Assembly: GCA_031772625.1 (NCBI GenBank)
Contig: CM062819.1
Coordinates: 825,323,003-825,387,002 of the forward strand
Source of the DNA: Pinus tabuliformis
Lineage: Eukaryota > Streptophyta > Pinopsida > Pinales > Pinaceae
DNA: 64,000 nucleotides
Direction: 5' to 3'
In this document: positions 48,917 through 60,294 of the stretch, in pieces
Layout: every line of letters begins with the position of its first letter
How positions within the stretch are numbered: position 1 is the first letter of the stretch
Notes under the pieces: generated by a model
Databases searched by the model: none
What the model was told of the DNA's origin: nothing
Seen by the model: the letters and a program-made list of their open reading frames with translations, nothing else
Program-made: the position numbers and the translations under genes

Positions 48917-51900
48917 CTCCATCTCAACAAGAAAGGGATTATCTGCCACCACGATCCTGTCTCTATGGAACTCGAATTTACACTTTGACAATGCCTTTGT
49001 CAAAATGTCAGCATCTTGCTCCTTTATCGAAATATACTGCAGCAACATGATCCTCCTTGCTACACAGTCTCTGAGATGATGATACCAGATTTCGATGTGC
49101 TTGGACCTATCATGAAATACTGGATTCTCAGAGAGTTTGATACAACTCTGATTATCACAATAGATCACAGTTGGATCCATCCTCTGATCAAACAAACCAA
49201 CTAGGATTTTCCGCATCCAGATGGCCTCACATGCTGCCTGACTTGCAGCCATGTATTCTGCCTCTGCCGAGCTGAGTGCAACCGATCTTTGTTTCCTGTT
49301 GTACCAAGAAACTGCTGCTGACCCAAGGTTGAAAATCCATCCTGATGTGCTCTTCCAATCTGATGGACTCCCTGCCCATTCTGCATCAGTGAATCCCTGT
49401 ATCTTCACTCCCTTTGTCTGTCCATACCATAATCCATACTGAGATGTGCCTTTGAGGTATCTCAATACATGCTTTTCTGCCTTTCAAAACATCTTGGTAG
49501 GCTGAACCATCGCTTGACTCAATTGGTTCACCGCATAGCACAAATCTGGTCGTGTGTTCATTAAGTACATCAGTGAACCCACAAGCTGCCTGTACATAGT
49601 AGCCTCTACCACTTCTCTTGAAGTAGCAACCTCCTTCCTCCAATTACCTGCTAGAGGAGTCTGCATGGGATTGCACTTCTCCATGTGGAATCTCCTGAGT
49701 ATCTCGTTGGCATACTTTCCCTGAGACACAAACAACTCCCCATCTTCTCCCACACTTCCATGCCAAGGAAGTAATGCATGAGACCCATATATTTCATCTC
49801 GAATTCTCTTGCAAGGTCCTCCTTGCAAGAGATGATCAACTGATCATCACCAATCAATATGAGATCATCAACATAAATTACGATGATTAACAACTTACCT
49901 TTCACCACGATGTGGTACAGGTTCACATCCGCTTCACTATTTGCGAAGCCCAACCCGGTGAAGTAGTTGTCTATCCTGGTGTACCAAGCATGAGGTGCTT
50001 GCTTCAGCTCGTATAATTCTCTCTTGAGTTGGCACACATGCGACTCACGATCGAAGGTCTCAAAACCTTCCGGATGCTCTATGTACACCTCTTCCTTAAT
50101 CTGGCCATTGAGGAATGCAGTCTTCACATCCATCTGATGGATCTTCCAACCCATCTGTGTTGATAGTGCCAACATAGATCTGATGGATGAGTACCTTGCG
50201 ACAGGAGCAAAAGTCTCATCATAGTCAATCCCCTCGACTTGTGAAAAGCCACGGGCAACAAATCTTGCCTTATGTTTCTCCACACTACCATCAGCAGCTT
50301 GCTTTACCTTGTAAAGCCAACGAGAACTCACAACTGACTTGTTCTCCAGTCTCGGAACCACGTCCCAAACACTGTTACAACTATGGAGTCATACTCCTCC
50401 ACCATAGCATCACCCAAATTAGCTGCTGCACTGCTTCCTCAAAGGAAGATGGCTTGGTCTCATCACATTCCCCAGCAAGGGCCATGTATCCTGTGTACCT
50501 CTCAGGTGACCTCCTCTGTCTGCGCTGAGAAGATGGTGCTCCCACATTCTCTCTCGCATCCTCCAACAATCTGTCAACTTCTCTTGTGCGCTTCCGTCCA
50601 TCTCTGGAATACTCTGCTTGAGTGGATGCCTCCACTCCTGGAACCTCTGCATGCGACTGCTCCACATCAGTCTGAGGCTCCTCCTCCTTAGGAACCAATA
50701 GTTCCTCCACATCTTGTAGTTGGAGCTCCCTCTCAAGTGAAACTCGCATGGTCTTCTGCTCATCAAACTTGAGATCTCTGTGAACCACTATCCTCCAACT
50801 GGTAGGCAAGTACACCCAATAGTTGTGAGGTGTATCAGTGTACCCCACAAATATCCCCAACTCTATTGTCAGCTCAAGCTTCTTCCGTGCATCCTTTGTC
50901 ACATGGCAATATACCAATGAGCCAAAGATCCTGAAGTGACCCACATCTGGTCTCTTACTGGAGAAAGATTCCTCTGGTGTCTTCATCCCAAGTATGCGAT
51001 GCAGGCTTCTATTCTGCAAATAGACTGTTGTGTTGCATGCCTCAGCCCACAAGTGAAGTGGTAGGCTTTGGTCATGCAACATTGCCTGTGCTGCCCCTAC
51101 AATAGTTCTGTTCTTCCTCTTGGCCACCCCATTCTGCTGTGGGTTATGAGGTGCCGTCAACTCTCATTTAATTCCTTCTACTGCACAGAAGTCCTTAAAC
51201 TCTTGAGAGACATATTCTCCACCGTTGTCTCTTCTCAAGGCCTTGATCTTCTTCCCTAAATCTTTCTCGACCAAAGCTTTGAACTCATAAAACTTTGTGG
51301 AAGTTTGGTCCTTCTTCTGCATGAAATAAATCCAGCATTTACGAGAATAGTCATCAATGAAAATCACATAATACCCTTGCTTCACTGTGGATGCCGTTGA
51401 GAATGGTCCACACAAATTAGTATGAACTCACTCTAAGATAGCCTCTGCTCGACTGTCTCGATCATGAAAGGAAGACTTGGTGTACTTTCCCAAGGTACAA
51501 CCTTTGCATGTGTCAACTTGCTCAAGTTTACCTTTGGGAAGTCCTATAGATATCTACTGCATTACCTTCAAAACCCCATGATGAAAATGGCCCAATCACT
51601 TATGCCACAACTCACCAATGTCTTCGTTTTGCACCAATTCTGCTTTCGTACTCAATGCTGCACAATCATTTACCTCTAGTTTATAGAGATTCTTCACCCG
51701 AATCCCTATCCTCTTGGTCTGACCCGTGGCTATGTTTCTTAGGAATGCCTTTCCTTTACTGAAGACAACATCCTAGCCTTTGTTCTCCAACATCATGACT
51801 AATACCAAGTTCTTCTTTAGTCCAGGCACATAAATCACATATGTCAAGGTGAGAGGAGCTCCATGCTTCCTCTGAAAAGTAACTGTGCGCACTCCTGAAA

Positions 51901-51985
51901 CAATATACCTTCCATCGTCACCCATCTCTATGCACATCTTGAGGTCTTTCTCCTCCAAGGCACTGAATAAATTTTTATCACCGGT
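48911..51985 (-). pseudogene. Copia element 2 pol remnants (protease, integrase, RT, RNase H)
   Basis: Pieces in order: DSGASFHMTG protease (about 51990); integrase RRDNGGEY and APHNPQQNGVAKRKNR (about 51230-51110), where the usual Ala-Glu-Arg carrying the DDE Glu reads Ala-Lys-Arg; RT KARFVARGFSQVEG, MDVKTAFLNG and IYVDDLI (50290-49840); then RNase H GFTDAEWAG, SSAEAEYMA and YCDNQSC to the end at 48911. At least eight in-frame stops and several frameshifts (near 50390, 49740 and others) occur. Many stops fit C-to-T or G-to-A change (Gln, Arg or Trp codons), as expected of long-methylated DNA. The last Cys codon and stop again lie in the LTR. Confidence 0.88.
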
Positions 51986-52075
51986 CATGTGGAATGAGGC
52001 TCCACTATCAATATACTAGACACAACCCATCGTCGATGACACCATGCATGCGATGAGGTTAAAGTCCATTTCGAA

Positions 52076-52954
52076 CTAAGAGGCTAATGCCCCACCTTCC
52101 GATCCTTCCGAGGATCCCTTCTTGGACTTCTTCGATGGGCAATTAGTCGCATAATGTCCCATCTTGTGACAATTAAAGCATCTTACTTTAGACATGTCAC
52201 CCTTCTTCCCTCCATGAGAAGAATTCGATTTGAAATGGGAAGCCTTCCCCTTCCCTTTCCTTGCCTTACTTGTTAAGGCTAGATTTTCTTCATCATCATT
52301 CTTGGATGAAGAACCATCTCGTGTGCTCCTCCTAATCTCCTCCTGCATAAAATACGACCACAGTCGTTCCCAATTCGACAGTTTCTCCCTTCCATTCACA
52401 GAGTCCTGGTAGCTACTCCAACTCTTTAGAAGGGGAAGGAGAGTGAGGCTCACCATATCATCATCGACAATAGTTATTCCCACACTGCCAAGCTCATCTC
52501 TGCAGGTGGTGAGCTTGTTCAGATATTTGGAAATAGTATCGCCCTTCTCCATCTTGATTCTTCAAAGCTTATCCTTGAGCGCCAATTTCCTTTGGTCACT
52601 ACTGTTCTGGTAGAGGTCCTTCAATGTCTTCCACATTGAAAATGGAGTATCCTTCCCATGGAGACTCAAGACAATATGGTCTCGAACTCCCTCAAGGATG
52701 ATCCATCTCGCCTTCACCACACACTTCTTCCACTCAACCAACTCTTGTGCATTAGTTGAAGCTGGCTTTGGGATTTCTTGATCAATGAATTCCTTTAAGC
52801 CGTTATCTTCTAATACAACCTTCATTCTATCTTTCCATGCTATGTAATTCAAGCTACCTTCCAAGGCATACTTGAGACTCAAGCCATAGAATGCCATTGG
52901 CCAACCTTGAAGTATGATATAAACTCGATTTGCACCTACAACCCTGAACTTCAA
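52076..52954 (-). pseudogene. Copia element 2 gag
   Basis: Gag core matching element 1 (SLKYALEGSLNYIAWKDRMK, LALKDKL) and the knuckle CFNCHKMGHYATNC. A TGA at 52562 lies in frame, and a TAG at 52076 replaces the Gln codon seen in element 1. Confidence 0.88.
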
Positions 52955-52988
52955 ACTTCGAATTCTCTTCTCAATATACTATTCACAG

Positions 52989-52999
52989 CTTTGATACCA
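52989..52999 (-). other. Primer-binding site of copia element 2
   Basis: On the - strand TGGTATCAAAG follows the LTR end TCTACA; one G-to-A change from the initiator-Met consensus. Confidence 0.82.
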
Positions 53000-53671
53000 T
53001 GTAGAAAATATGTGATAGGTTAACCCGATAATGGAATATAAATCAAAGCAGAATATTATAACCTACTTCTGCTATCAATTTGTAGAAGCTTAAAGATCGA
53101 GCTGAACAATATAACCAGAAGAAGAATAATCAATGGCACGATACACATGAAAATACTTTGGGGAAAGCCTCACTTAAAAACCTCACACTATTGTATTATC
53201 ATACATGGTGGAAATACATAGGAATTATATAAAGCCTTAGCTGTCACAACTAGCCAGCTCTCAGTACAATCCTCATAGATGCTCATAGGCAATCTTGGCT
53301 TCTCTCCAGCCTTCCTCTCTACCCTCCAAGCTCCTATTTCTTTGCGCTGTTCCTTCTGGATGATTTTCCTATTACCAAGTGGAAAACCAAGCCTTCAAAA
53401 CTGCACAATCCTCAAGGATGAATCCTTGACCTCATGCATGAGTTTTCTCCATGAGAAAACGCATGCAATTGATAGTATACTGTCCTTGAACACTAATCTC
53501 AACTGGGTCTTTCTCAGAATGGACATGCATGAGTTTCTGATGAGGGAATCTTCAGTTAACTGGAGTAGCACTAGTTGAGTGCATTAATGCATCAACTCAC
53601 TGTTAACTCACTATTAGTTCCTCAAACAGTTTGGAACTAATTTAACTGGACTTAACTCAGTAAACTGAGTT
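53000..53671 (-). repeat. 5' LTR of copia element 2, part before the LINE
   Basis: Matches 48020 to about 48690. Continues at 60114-60289 after the LINE and its target duplication. Confidence 0.9.
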
Positions 53672-53963
53672 TTTTTTTTCCAAAGGAAAAATCGTAATCT
53701 TTCATTATATGGTGAAAAATTACATGTAGTAAATGCTGTTCAGCATATGTGGATTTCCTTCATGTCTTAAGAGTCTATGGTCCTTCCTGTACATGTCTAT
53801 ATCAAAATCAAAAAATCATCACGCAGGATGATGCTGTATCAATCTGTCAAAAATAAACACCATGCAGGGTGTTTGTATAGAAAGCAAAATATATAATTGC
53901 ATCTCTCAGGATGTTGTTCATGAGATACTAGATTTCTATTATCAACATATATACATGGCAAAA
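53672..53963 (-). other. LINE 3' untranslated region
   Basis: About 290 bp between the ORF2 stop and the poly(A) tail, with no coding content. Confidence 0.7.
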
Positions 53964-56900
53964 TCAATGGTCATCCACCCGAGGGTAGATTTGATCTATG
54001 TAAGGCCTGTGGTAGTATTGATACTGTGAGTTGCCCCTCTGTTCTTGGATTATCCACTGTCCTCCTGGAATGTGCGTGGCTTCCTTGGATAATCCGTCGG
54101 CACAGTGATTGTGCTCCCTGTAAATATGACGAACAATGATGATGTTAAAATGTGCTTTGAGGTGCATAACTTCATCCAAAATATTTAAGAGTGTATGTGC
54201 ATGACATCTAGCTTTCAGATTGATCCAGTTTATGATAATATTTGAATCCCCAAAAATCTGTAAATCTCTGCAATCATGATTTAATGCAAAATGCATAAGG
54301 TGTCTGATGGTTATGAGCTCAGCGAAATTGTTCGTTCCCATGCCTAAGCCCATCTTAACTTTGAAATGATGATTAGCTGATAAATATAGAATGAACCCCC
54401 ACCACATCCATGCTGCTGCGCAACACCATCGAAAAAGGCCCATGGTATAGATTGGTCTATGGGATCCGGGGCGGCTGGTCTGCGAATGCGAGGAGGGGTA
54501 ATTTCTGGCAGTTCATGGTATGCTGCTACGATTTTGGCAGTGACAGATTGCCAACGTATCGAGCCATTTTCGAAAATCAGTTTGTTCCGTGCCAACCATA
54601 TTGCCCAGCTAATGATAAGGGGAAGGCATGCACGGTTTGATCCGGAATGAGCATGATACCAAGCCTCCCATGCTACTGTGATGTTTTCACCCTCCCAATT
54701 ACTCATAAAACCGAGCTCCTCAGTCACCTCCTTCCATATCTGTTTAGTTATTCCACATGTAAGAAAAATATGAGTGGTTGATTCAGACTGCTGTTTACAG
54801 AGAATGCACCAGGTGGGGCCATGCACAGATCTGCGCATGAGCGCTTCCCCAGTGGGGACCTTATTCCGGAGTAAGCACCAGAAGAAGAGTTTTGTCCTGG
54901 GAGGGGTCTTTAATTGCCAGATGATCTTCCACCAGCTCTGCACTATTTCTGGCTTTTTGTAATTAATCAGACACAGGTACCCTTCCTTGGGGGAATAAAA
55001 TCCAGATTCTGCCTTATCCCACATGAGCTCGTCTGGTCCGTCTTTTATGCGAATATGAGATTCACTCAAGGCATTCGTGTAATCCTCCCAGCTTTGATGC
55101 CATTCCGGAGGCAAATTTAACTGTGCTGCTGTTTTCCATGCCTGTGTAAATATGGAAGAGTTCTCCTGATCCGCTATGTGGGCTATTACTCTAGTATTTT
55201 GATGATCGAGTATTTGAATAAGCTCTTGAGGGAGATAACACCTCCCTCCACCTCCTGTCCATGGATCCATTCCGATACGAGCCCTGGATCCATCATTTAT
55301 TCTCCAAGTTAGATGGCTGCGAATGAGGGGGAGCGAGTTCAATAGAGCTTTCCATACTGTTGATATACCTGTTCTGTTCCAACCAGGTAATCGGATCCAA
55401 TCCATGAGATGTAATGGCCATATGTATTTGTGGTATGAGATTGATGTCCAGAGATTTTTCTTTGTAAGCAAAGTCCATCCCAATTTCGCAGCCAGAGCGT
55501 GTGCAAAGTGTGTGAGATCCTTAAGACCCCAGCCTCCCCACTTTTTTGGCAGAGAGATGTTATCCCAACTGATCCAAGCAAAAACTCTTTTATCCTGTCT
55601 CCCATTCCAGAGATATCTACAACAAGCTTGCCTCAGGCGAGCAAGAATACCTCTAGGTATCCAGGCTAAAGCCATCCAGAATACAGGTGTGGCCTCCAAA
55701 ACTGATTTAATGAGAACTAACCTCCCTACTCTTGATAGAAATCGATGGCTCCAGTGCGTTATCCGGTTCTCTAATTTTGAGATCAGCCAAGTCCAATCCG
55801 CAATCTTGTGACCCGTCGGCTTGATCCAATAACCCAGATATTTGAACCCCTGATCCAACGGGCGAGGATTATACGGGAAACACTGCAAGGCTAGGTCAGA
55901 TTCTTGAGCTGATGTGTAAGCCTGGGAAATAGTTGATTTTGTGTGGTTAGCCATCATGCCTGTTGCCCTGAAGAAAGAGGCAAGAATCTTGTCAAAAGTA
56001 GTCGTGTCCCGAACACTCCCATCCAAAAATATGATGACATCATCTACAAATAGAAGGTGTGTTAAGAAACACTGATCAGTAATCTTCAATCCTGATATTC
56101 TACCATTCTACTTTTCATGATAGATGAGTCTGCTCAGCCCTTCCATTACAAGTAGGAAAAGGAGCGGAGAGAGAGGGCATCCCTGTCTGAGACCCCTTTC
56201 AGCATGGAAAAAAGGGGAGGCAGATCCATTAATGAGCAGACTGTATGTGGGAGATGATATACAGGCCATTATCCAATTTGTGAAAGGCAGAGGAAAGCCC
56301 AGATGGATAAGCAGCATTTTGATATAAGTCCAATCCACCCGATCAAAAGCCTTGGCTAAGTCAATTTTGAGGATGATACCTTTAAGACGGCGAGCTCGGA
56401 TAGAATGAATGGCCTCTTGTGCAGTACCAATCGCTTCATGAATTTGGCAATCTTCAAGAAAAGCAAATTGTTTAGGGAGTATGTGCTGAGAAAGAATAGG
56501 TCTGATACGATTGGCAATGATTTTTGAAATAATCTTATAGAGGCAATTGCAGAGGGAGATGGGACGGAAATCATCAAAAGAGCCAGGGGAATCATTCTTA
56601 GGAATAAGGGCTATGAAGGTGGAATTGATTGCATTGAACATTCTCCCAGATGAACGACATTCCTCCACAACCCGAAGGAGATCCGAGGCCAATAAGTCAT
56701 AGAAAGCCAAATAAAATTCAATAGTCCACCCGTCTGGACCCGGGCTTTTATCCTTCTTGAACCACTTCAGAACCCCCTCCAGTTCCTCCAGGGTAACCGG
56801 CGAGGTTAATTCATTTTCTTCTTCTTCACCTACAAAATGGGGGAAGAGTCCAGCCACATGAATGATATCTGCTAGATTGGCTTCATGGGGAACTTTGAAT

Positions 56901-58126
56901 AAATTCTGAAAATGTGATGTGCCCAGTCTGGAGAGTTTTTGGAAATTGTCTGCCGAGTCTCCATTAGGAAGGGGCAACTTCGATATCGTATTAGTGAACT
57001 TCCTTCCTTTGTCATAATTCTGGAAAAATCTAGTATTGTCATCTCCTGCCTTCAACCATACGGCCCTGTTCTTCAATCTCCATGCTTCATCCCTTTCCTT
57101 AAGAATCTTGTCTTTCTGCAGCTCAAGCTCTATTAATTTGTTTTTTCCTTCAGCTGAGGTAAAACCAAGATTCCTATCATCCGTCAGAGTTTCCAGCTCA
57201 ACTTCTATGTCCAGAATCTTCCGATCATCTTTGACCTTCTTCTCTTTGGCCCAAGTCATGGTTATTTGTTTAAGCTGCGAGAGATTATGACAGAAACCCT
57301 CTATTTCCGACCTGTGATTCGATATAGGGTGGGACACCTAGTAGTCCTTGATCAACTTAGTATATTCATCGTCTTGAAGCCAAACATGATTGAATTTAAA
57401 GGGAGCCCTTGGCTTGGCTTCAGGTCCCATAATTTCCAAATATATAGGGGAATGGTCAGATTTACCCCTTACCCCTACCCATTGTCTGTATCTGGACAAT
57501 CTCTGGAGAAGGGGGATCTTGATCATGAATCTGTCAAGTCTCCTAGCCAGGGCAGCCTCCCCTATCCTCCGGTTCCTCCAAGTAGGCATCGGCTTGTTCA
57601 TGGGAATATCAGCCATATGATGATGCTCCAGAATGTCTTTAAAGAAATCGGACAAGGGGTCTATCTGTGCATGCGATCCATAGGATTCCCCAAATCCCAT
57701 ATTGAAGTTAAGATCACCCCCAATGATAAGGTGATCTATAGATGTCAAGTTTGATCCAAGAAAGTTTTTCCAGAATTCCTCTCTCCTCTGGAATGGGCCA
57801 TTTACATTGCTGATCCTCAAGGTCTCCCCTAGCTCAGCAGAGAAGAGATCCATGCCTATGTATCCCACTCCCCCCCAAGTGGCAGATACATTTATTGTCC
57901 GAGGGTTGTATCCAATAGCTAATCCTCCAGCCCTACCAATGGCATCCAGTGCATGGTGATGCCATCCAAGTCGTAGGCTGGCGAGGGTGTGCTCAATGGC
58001 ATCAGCGTTGCTCAAGGTTTCTTGCAGCATAAGGATATCAATTGGTTCATTTTCAATCAACCTCTGCATGGCTAGTTTCTTGGAGGTACTAGCCAGACCT
58101 GTACAATTAAAGGATAGGCACTTCAT
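53964..58126 (-). pseudogene. LINE ORF2: endonuclease, reverse transcriptase, RNase H
   Basis: Starts MKCLSFNCTGLAS. The endonuclease has the conserved Asn, LQE (E36), IGGDLNF, TWRN, RLDRF and SDHSP. The RT has KSPGPDGW, LIPK, FRPISLCN, KIDLAKAFDRVDW, GLRQGCPLSPLLF and the catalytic FVDD; then zf-RVT (TKLFFW, WCILC). RNase H has its Asp (FFDG), Glu (NNFAEL), Asp (IFGDSN) and Asp (HCADGLSK). Breaks: TAG at 57338, TAG at 56108, and one base missing in a G run near 54400 at the start of RNase H. Catalytic residues survive. The ATG overlaps the ORF1 stop by 4 nt. Copies its own RNA at nicked target DNA when intact. Confidence 0.93.
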
Positions 58127-59868
58127 GGTGGAACCCCTTCTGGGGCTTTCAATGCTCTAAGGACCCCTTCCATGGTGGATTGCTTGCTCGATACTACCTC
58201 AGCTCCAACTTTCTGAATAGCTTTGGTTAGGTTAGATTTGCGACCCCGGGTTGAAAGAGCAGGGGGTCTAGGGTAGACCACCCCCAGCCCAGAATGAGAG
58301 TCGGAGCCAGATAAGGGCCTTGACCGCAGGTTGTAAGGGTGTGACAATATCTGGCAGGACGAGGCCACTACCTCAGAAGGAAGAGAGGAGGAATGGACCG
58401 TAGGAGAGGATGGTGCATTGATGGGCGGAGGGGGAGAAATTGCACAAGTAACCAGAGAAACAAATGCTTCCGACGGTGCATCAACGGAATTAGATAATGA
58501 AGGTGAAATTAAAGGGGAAGAAGTAAATGTACCCGATTTCCGTGCTACCTCCGCAGCTGCTGTGGCCCTAGCCCGGGTCAAAGGGGGCGAGGGCATCCTG
58601 ATTGCTTCTTCTGCCTCCTTCGACGACCCTCCCACATTGAGATTCTTGGGTGCCGGCGTACTTATTTGCGATGCCGAACCCGGGGCTTGAGATGCCGATA
58701 CTGAAGCATTTCCTTTTAGAGGTGAGGGCGGGCCTGGGGAGTCCGTTGTTTTCGAGAGCAGAGGGCATTCTTTGAATACATGCCCTACCTTATGACACCT
58801 TCTACATCGAAACGGTACCCCCTCATAATCCAAAATCTGGATCCTGGTGTAATGCCTCCACTTCAGGGTGATCTTCTCTTCTAAGCCCTCCCTTGTGTCC
58901 AAGTGAACCAAAATTCTTGCCAGTGCCCGATTTTTTGTCTGTACATAAGTCTTGTCATATTCCAAATATGTTCCAAGGGCATTACCAATCCTAATAAACA
59001 CCGCTTCAGACCAGAATTGTAGTGGTAGCCCAGGTAATCGTACCCATATAGGTCCCACCCCAATTTGTTCCCGCTCTAGGTCGAATAATGGTGACCAGCG
59101 TTTGAGGAGGACTGGGGCCATCTCAATGTGCCAATATTTGGCCAGGATCAGATCGGTGTATTCAGCTTTCGTAAAATGCAGAGCAAACCAACCCTGCGCC
59201 AAGCTCTGAACCTCCAGTAGCTCTTGGAGAATGCCACCCCATATCTCCTGTACCCAATTCGTGAGCCTGGTTGCTGAGTAAGCCCTCCCTCGCACATGTC
59301 CAACAAGTACTCTGTTGGCCTTATCCACGACCTCGCCCATAGGAATATCTTCGCCAAAGGTGATGGTAAGATCCTTTGTGGACTTCTTCACGCACTTAAC
59401 CTTTCGCTTTCCAGATCTCGGCGCCGATGGGTGCTCGGTTAATGGATCTGATCCCGAATCCTTCAGGGGAGTCACCGATTTAGGGTTTATGACCGGGGAG
59501 TCGAAGCATCCCGAAGGGAGGGAGTTAGGGTTTTCCAAGACCGGATGAGGCGATCTCTAGGGGGGCACCGGGTTGAAAGAGGGGAGCGGATCGAAATTAG
59601 GGGAGGGAGGCGTAATAGATGAGAGAAGATTGAGCGTGCCAGGGGATAGAGGGGGAATGTCTAATCTCGGGGTCTCCAAGGAGAGTGATCCAATACGCAA
59701 CGGTGAAGCAGAGGATCCAGGGAGCGCAACGACCGGCGAGATAGCTGGATGAGGAGGTGCAGATTCGATAGTGCTAGGGTTAGCACCGCGGCCACAGAAA
59801 ATGGATTGTCCTTCATAAGGGTCCTGGGAATAATCGATCGCTTCTTCTTCATAATCCATAGCTTCCAT
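58123..59868 (-). pseudogene. LINE ORF1: DUF4283 and CCHC RNA-binding protein
   Basis: From ATG 59868 a Pro/Ser-rich N-terminus of 103 codons ends at TAG 59557-59559; the same frame then runs open to 58123. It contains a DUF4283-type domain (GRAYSATRL, IEMAPVLLKRWSPLFD, VWVRLPGLPLQFW-like IWVRLPGLPLQFW) and a knuckle CRRCHKVGHVFKEC, followed by a disordered Ser/Pro tail. It binds the element RNA in the RNP (family knowledge). Only one nonsense codon breaks it. Confidence 0.9.
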
Positions 59869-60097
59869 TGACCTAATCTGCCTTCGAAACCACCAGGACA
59901 GAAGTTAGTTGACTGAGAAAGGTGGGACGGATGTTGACCGGTCGAATAAACAGGGAGACCGAGTTCGCATTAACCCTGATTAACTGCGAATTAATTCAGA
60001 TTTGTCTCTGTGCAGGTGCAGGGAGACACGCTCGCCACCTGCTCGCTTGCGGCCACGTCGGAGCCCAGAAACCCATCCGTCCATCCCGGTGATCCTC
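59869..60097 (-). promoter_or_regulatory. LINE 5' untranslated region (internal promoter expected)
   Basis: About 230 bp, GC-rich, between the 5' target duplication and the ORF1 start. L1-type elements carry their promoter here; no specific box was identified. Confidence 0.5.
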
Positions 60098-60113
60098 CTC
60101 AGTAAACTGAGTT

Positions 60114-60289
60114 AACTAATTACAACTCAAATATAATTCAATCTTATCTCCTTAATTTATCCAACTAATTAATTTAAAATTAATTAATTAATTATTTCCA
60201 AGTAGCTGTTAAGACTAAATTCGATTTTAATTCACAATTTAATTCAAGGAAAAATTAAATTGGAATATTCTTGTTGCCATATTTCAACA
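60114..60289 (-). repeat. 5' LTR of copia element 2, part after the LINE
   Basis: Matches 48690-48916 apart from a deletion of about 50 bp. Ends TTTCAACA before TSD CATGG. Confidence 0.9.
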
Positions 60290-60294
60290 CATGG

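Larger units (their letters stand above)
53656..60113 (-). mobile_element. L1-type LINE, 6.4 kb, apparently full length
   Basis: The body is 53672-60097. A 16-bp target duplication starting CTCAGTAAACTGAG flanks it (53656-53671 and 60098-60113). The short poly(T) at 53671-53679 is its poly(A) tail on the - strand. ORF1 (DUF4283 plus CCHC) and ORF2 (AP endonuclease, RT, zf-RVT, RNase H) are both present. Length and 5' content suggest no 5' truncation. Confidence 0.95.
48020..60289 (-). mobile_element. Second Ty1/copia element, decayed, its 5' LTR interrupted by a LINE
   Basis: LTRs are 48020-48916 and 53000-53671 plus 60114-60289; target duplication CATGG (48015-48019 and 60290-60294) is intact across the LINE. 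Without the LINE the element is about 5.8 kb. The right LTR lacks about 50 bp present in the left one (after 'ccttaattta'). It is related to copia element 1 in every domain but carries more stops. Confidence 0.93.

Noticed and set aside
54410..55811. Several + strand ORFs over the LINE RT region
   Set aside because: They are antisense shadows of ORF2, which shows RT, zf-RVT and RNase H motifs on the - strand.
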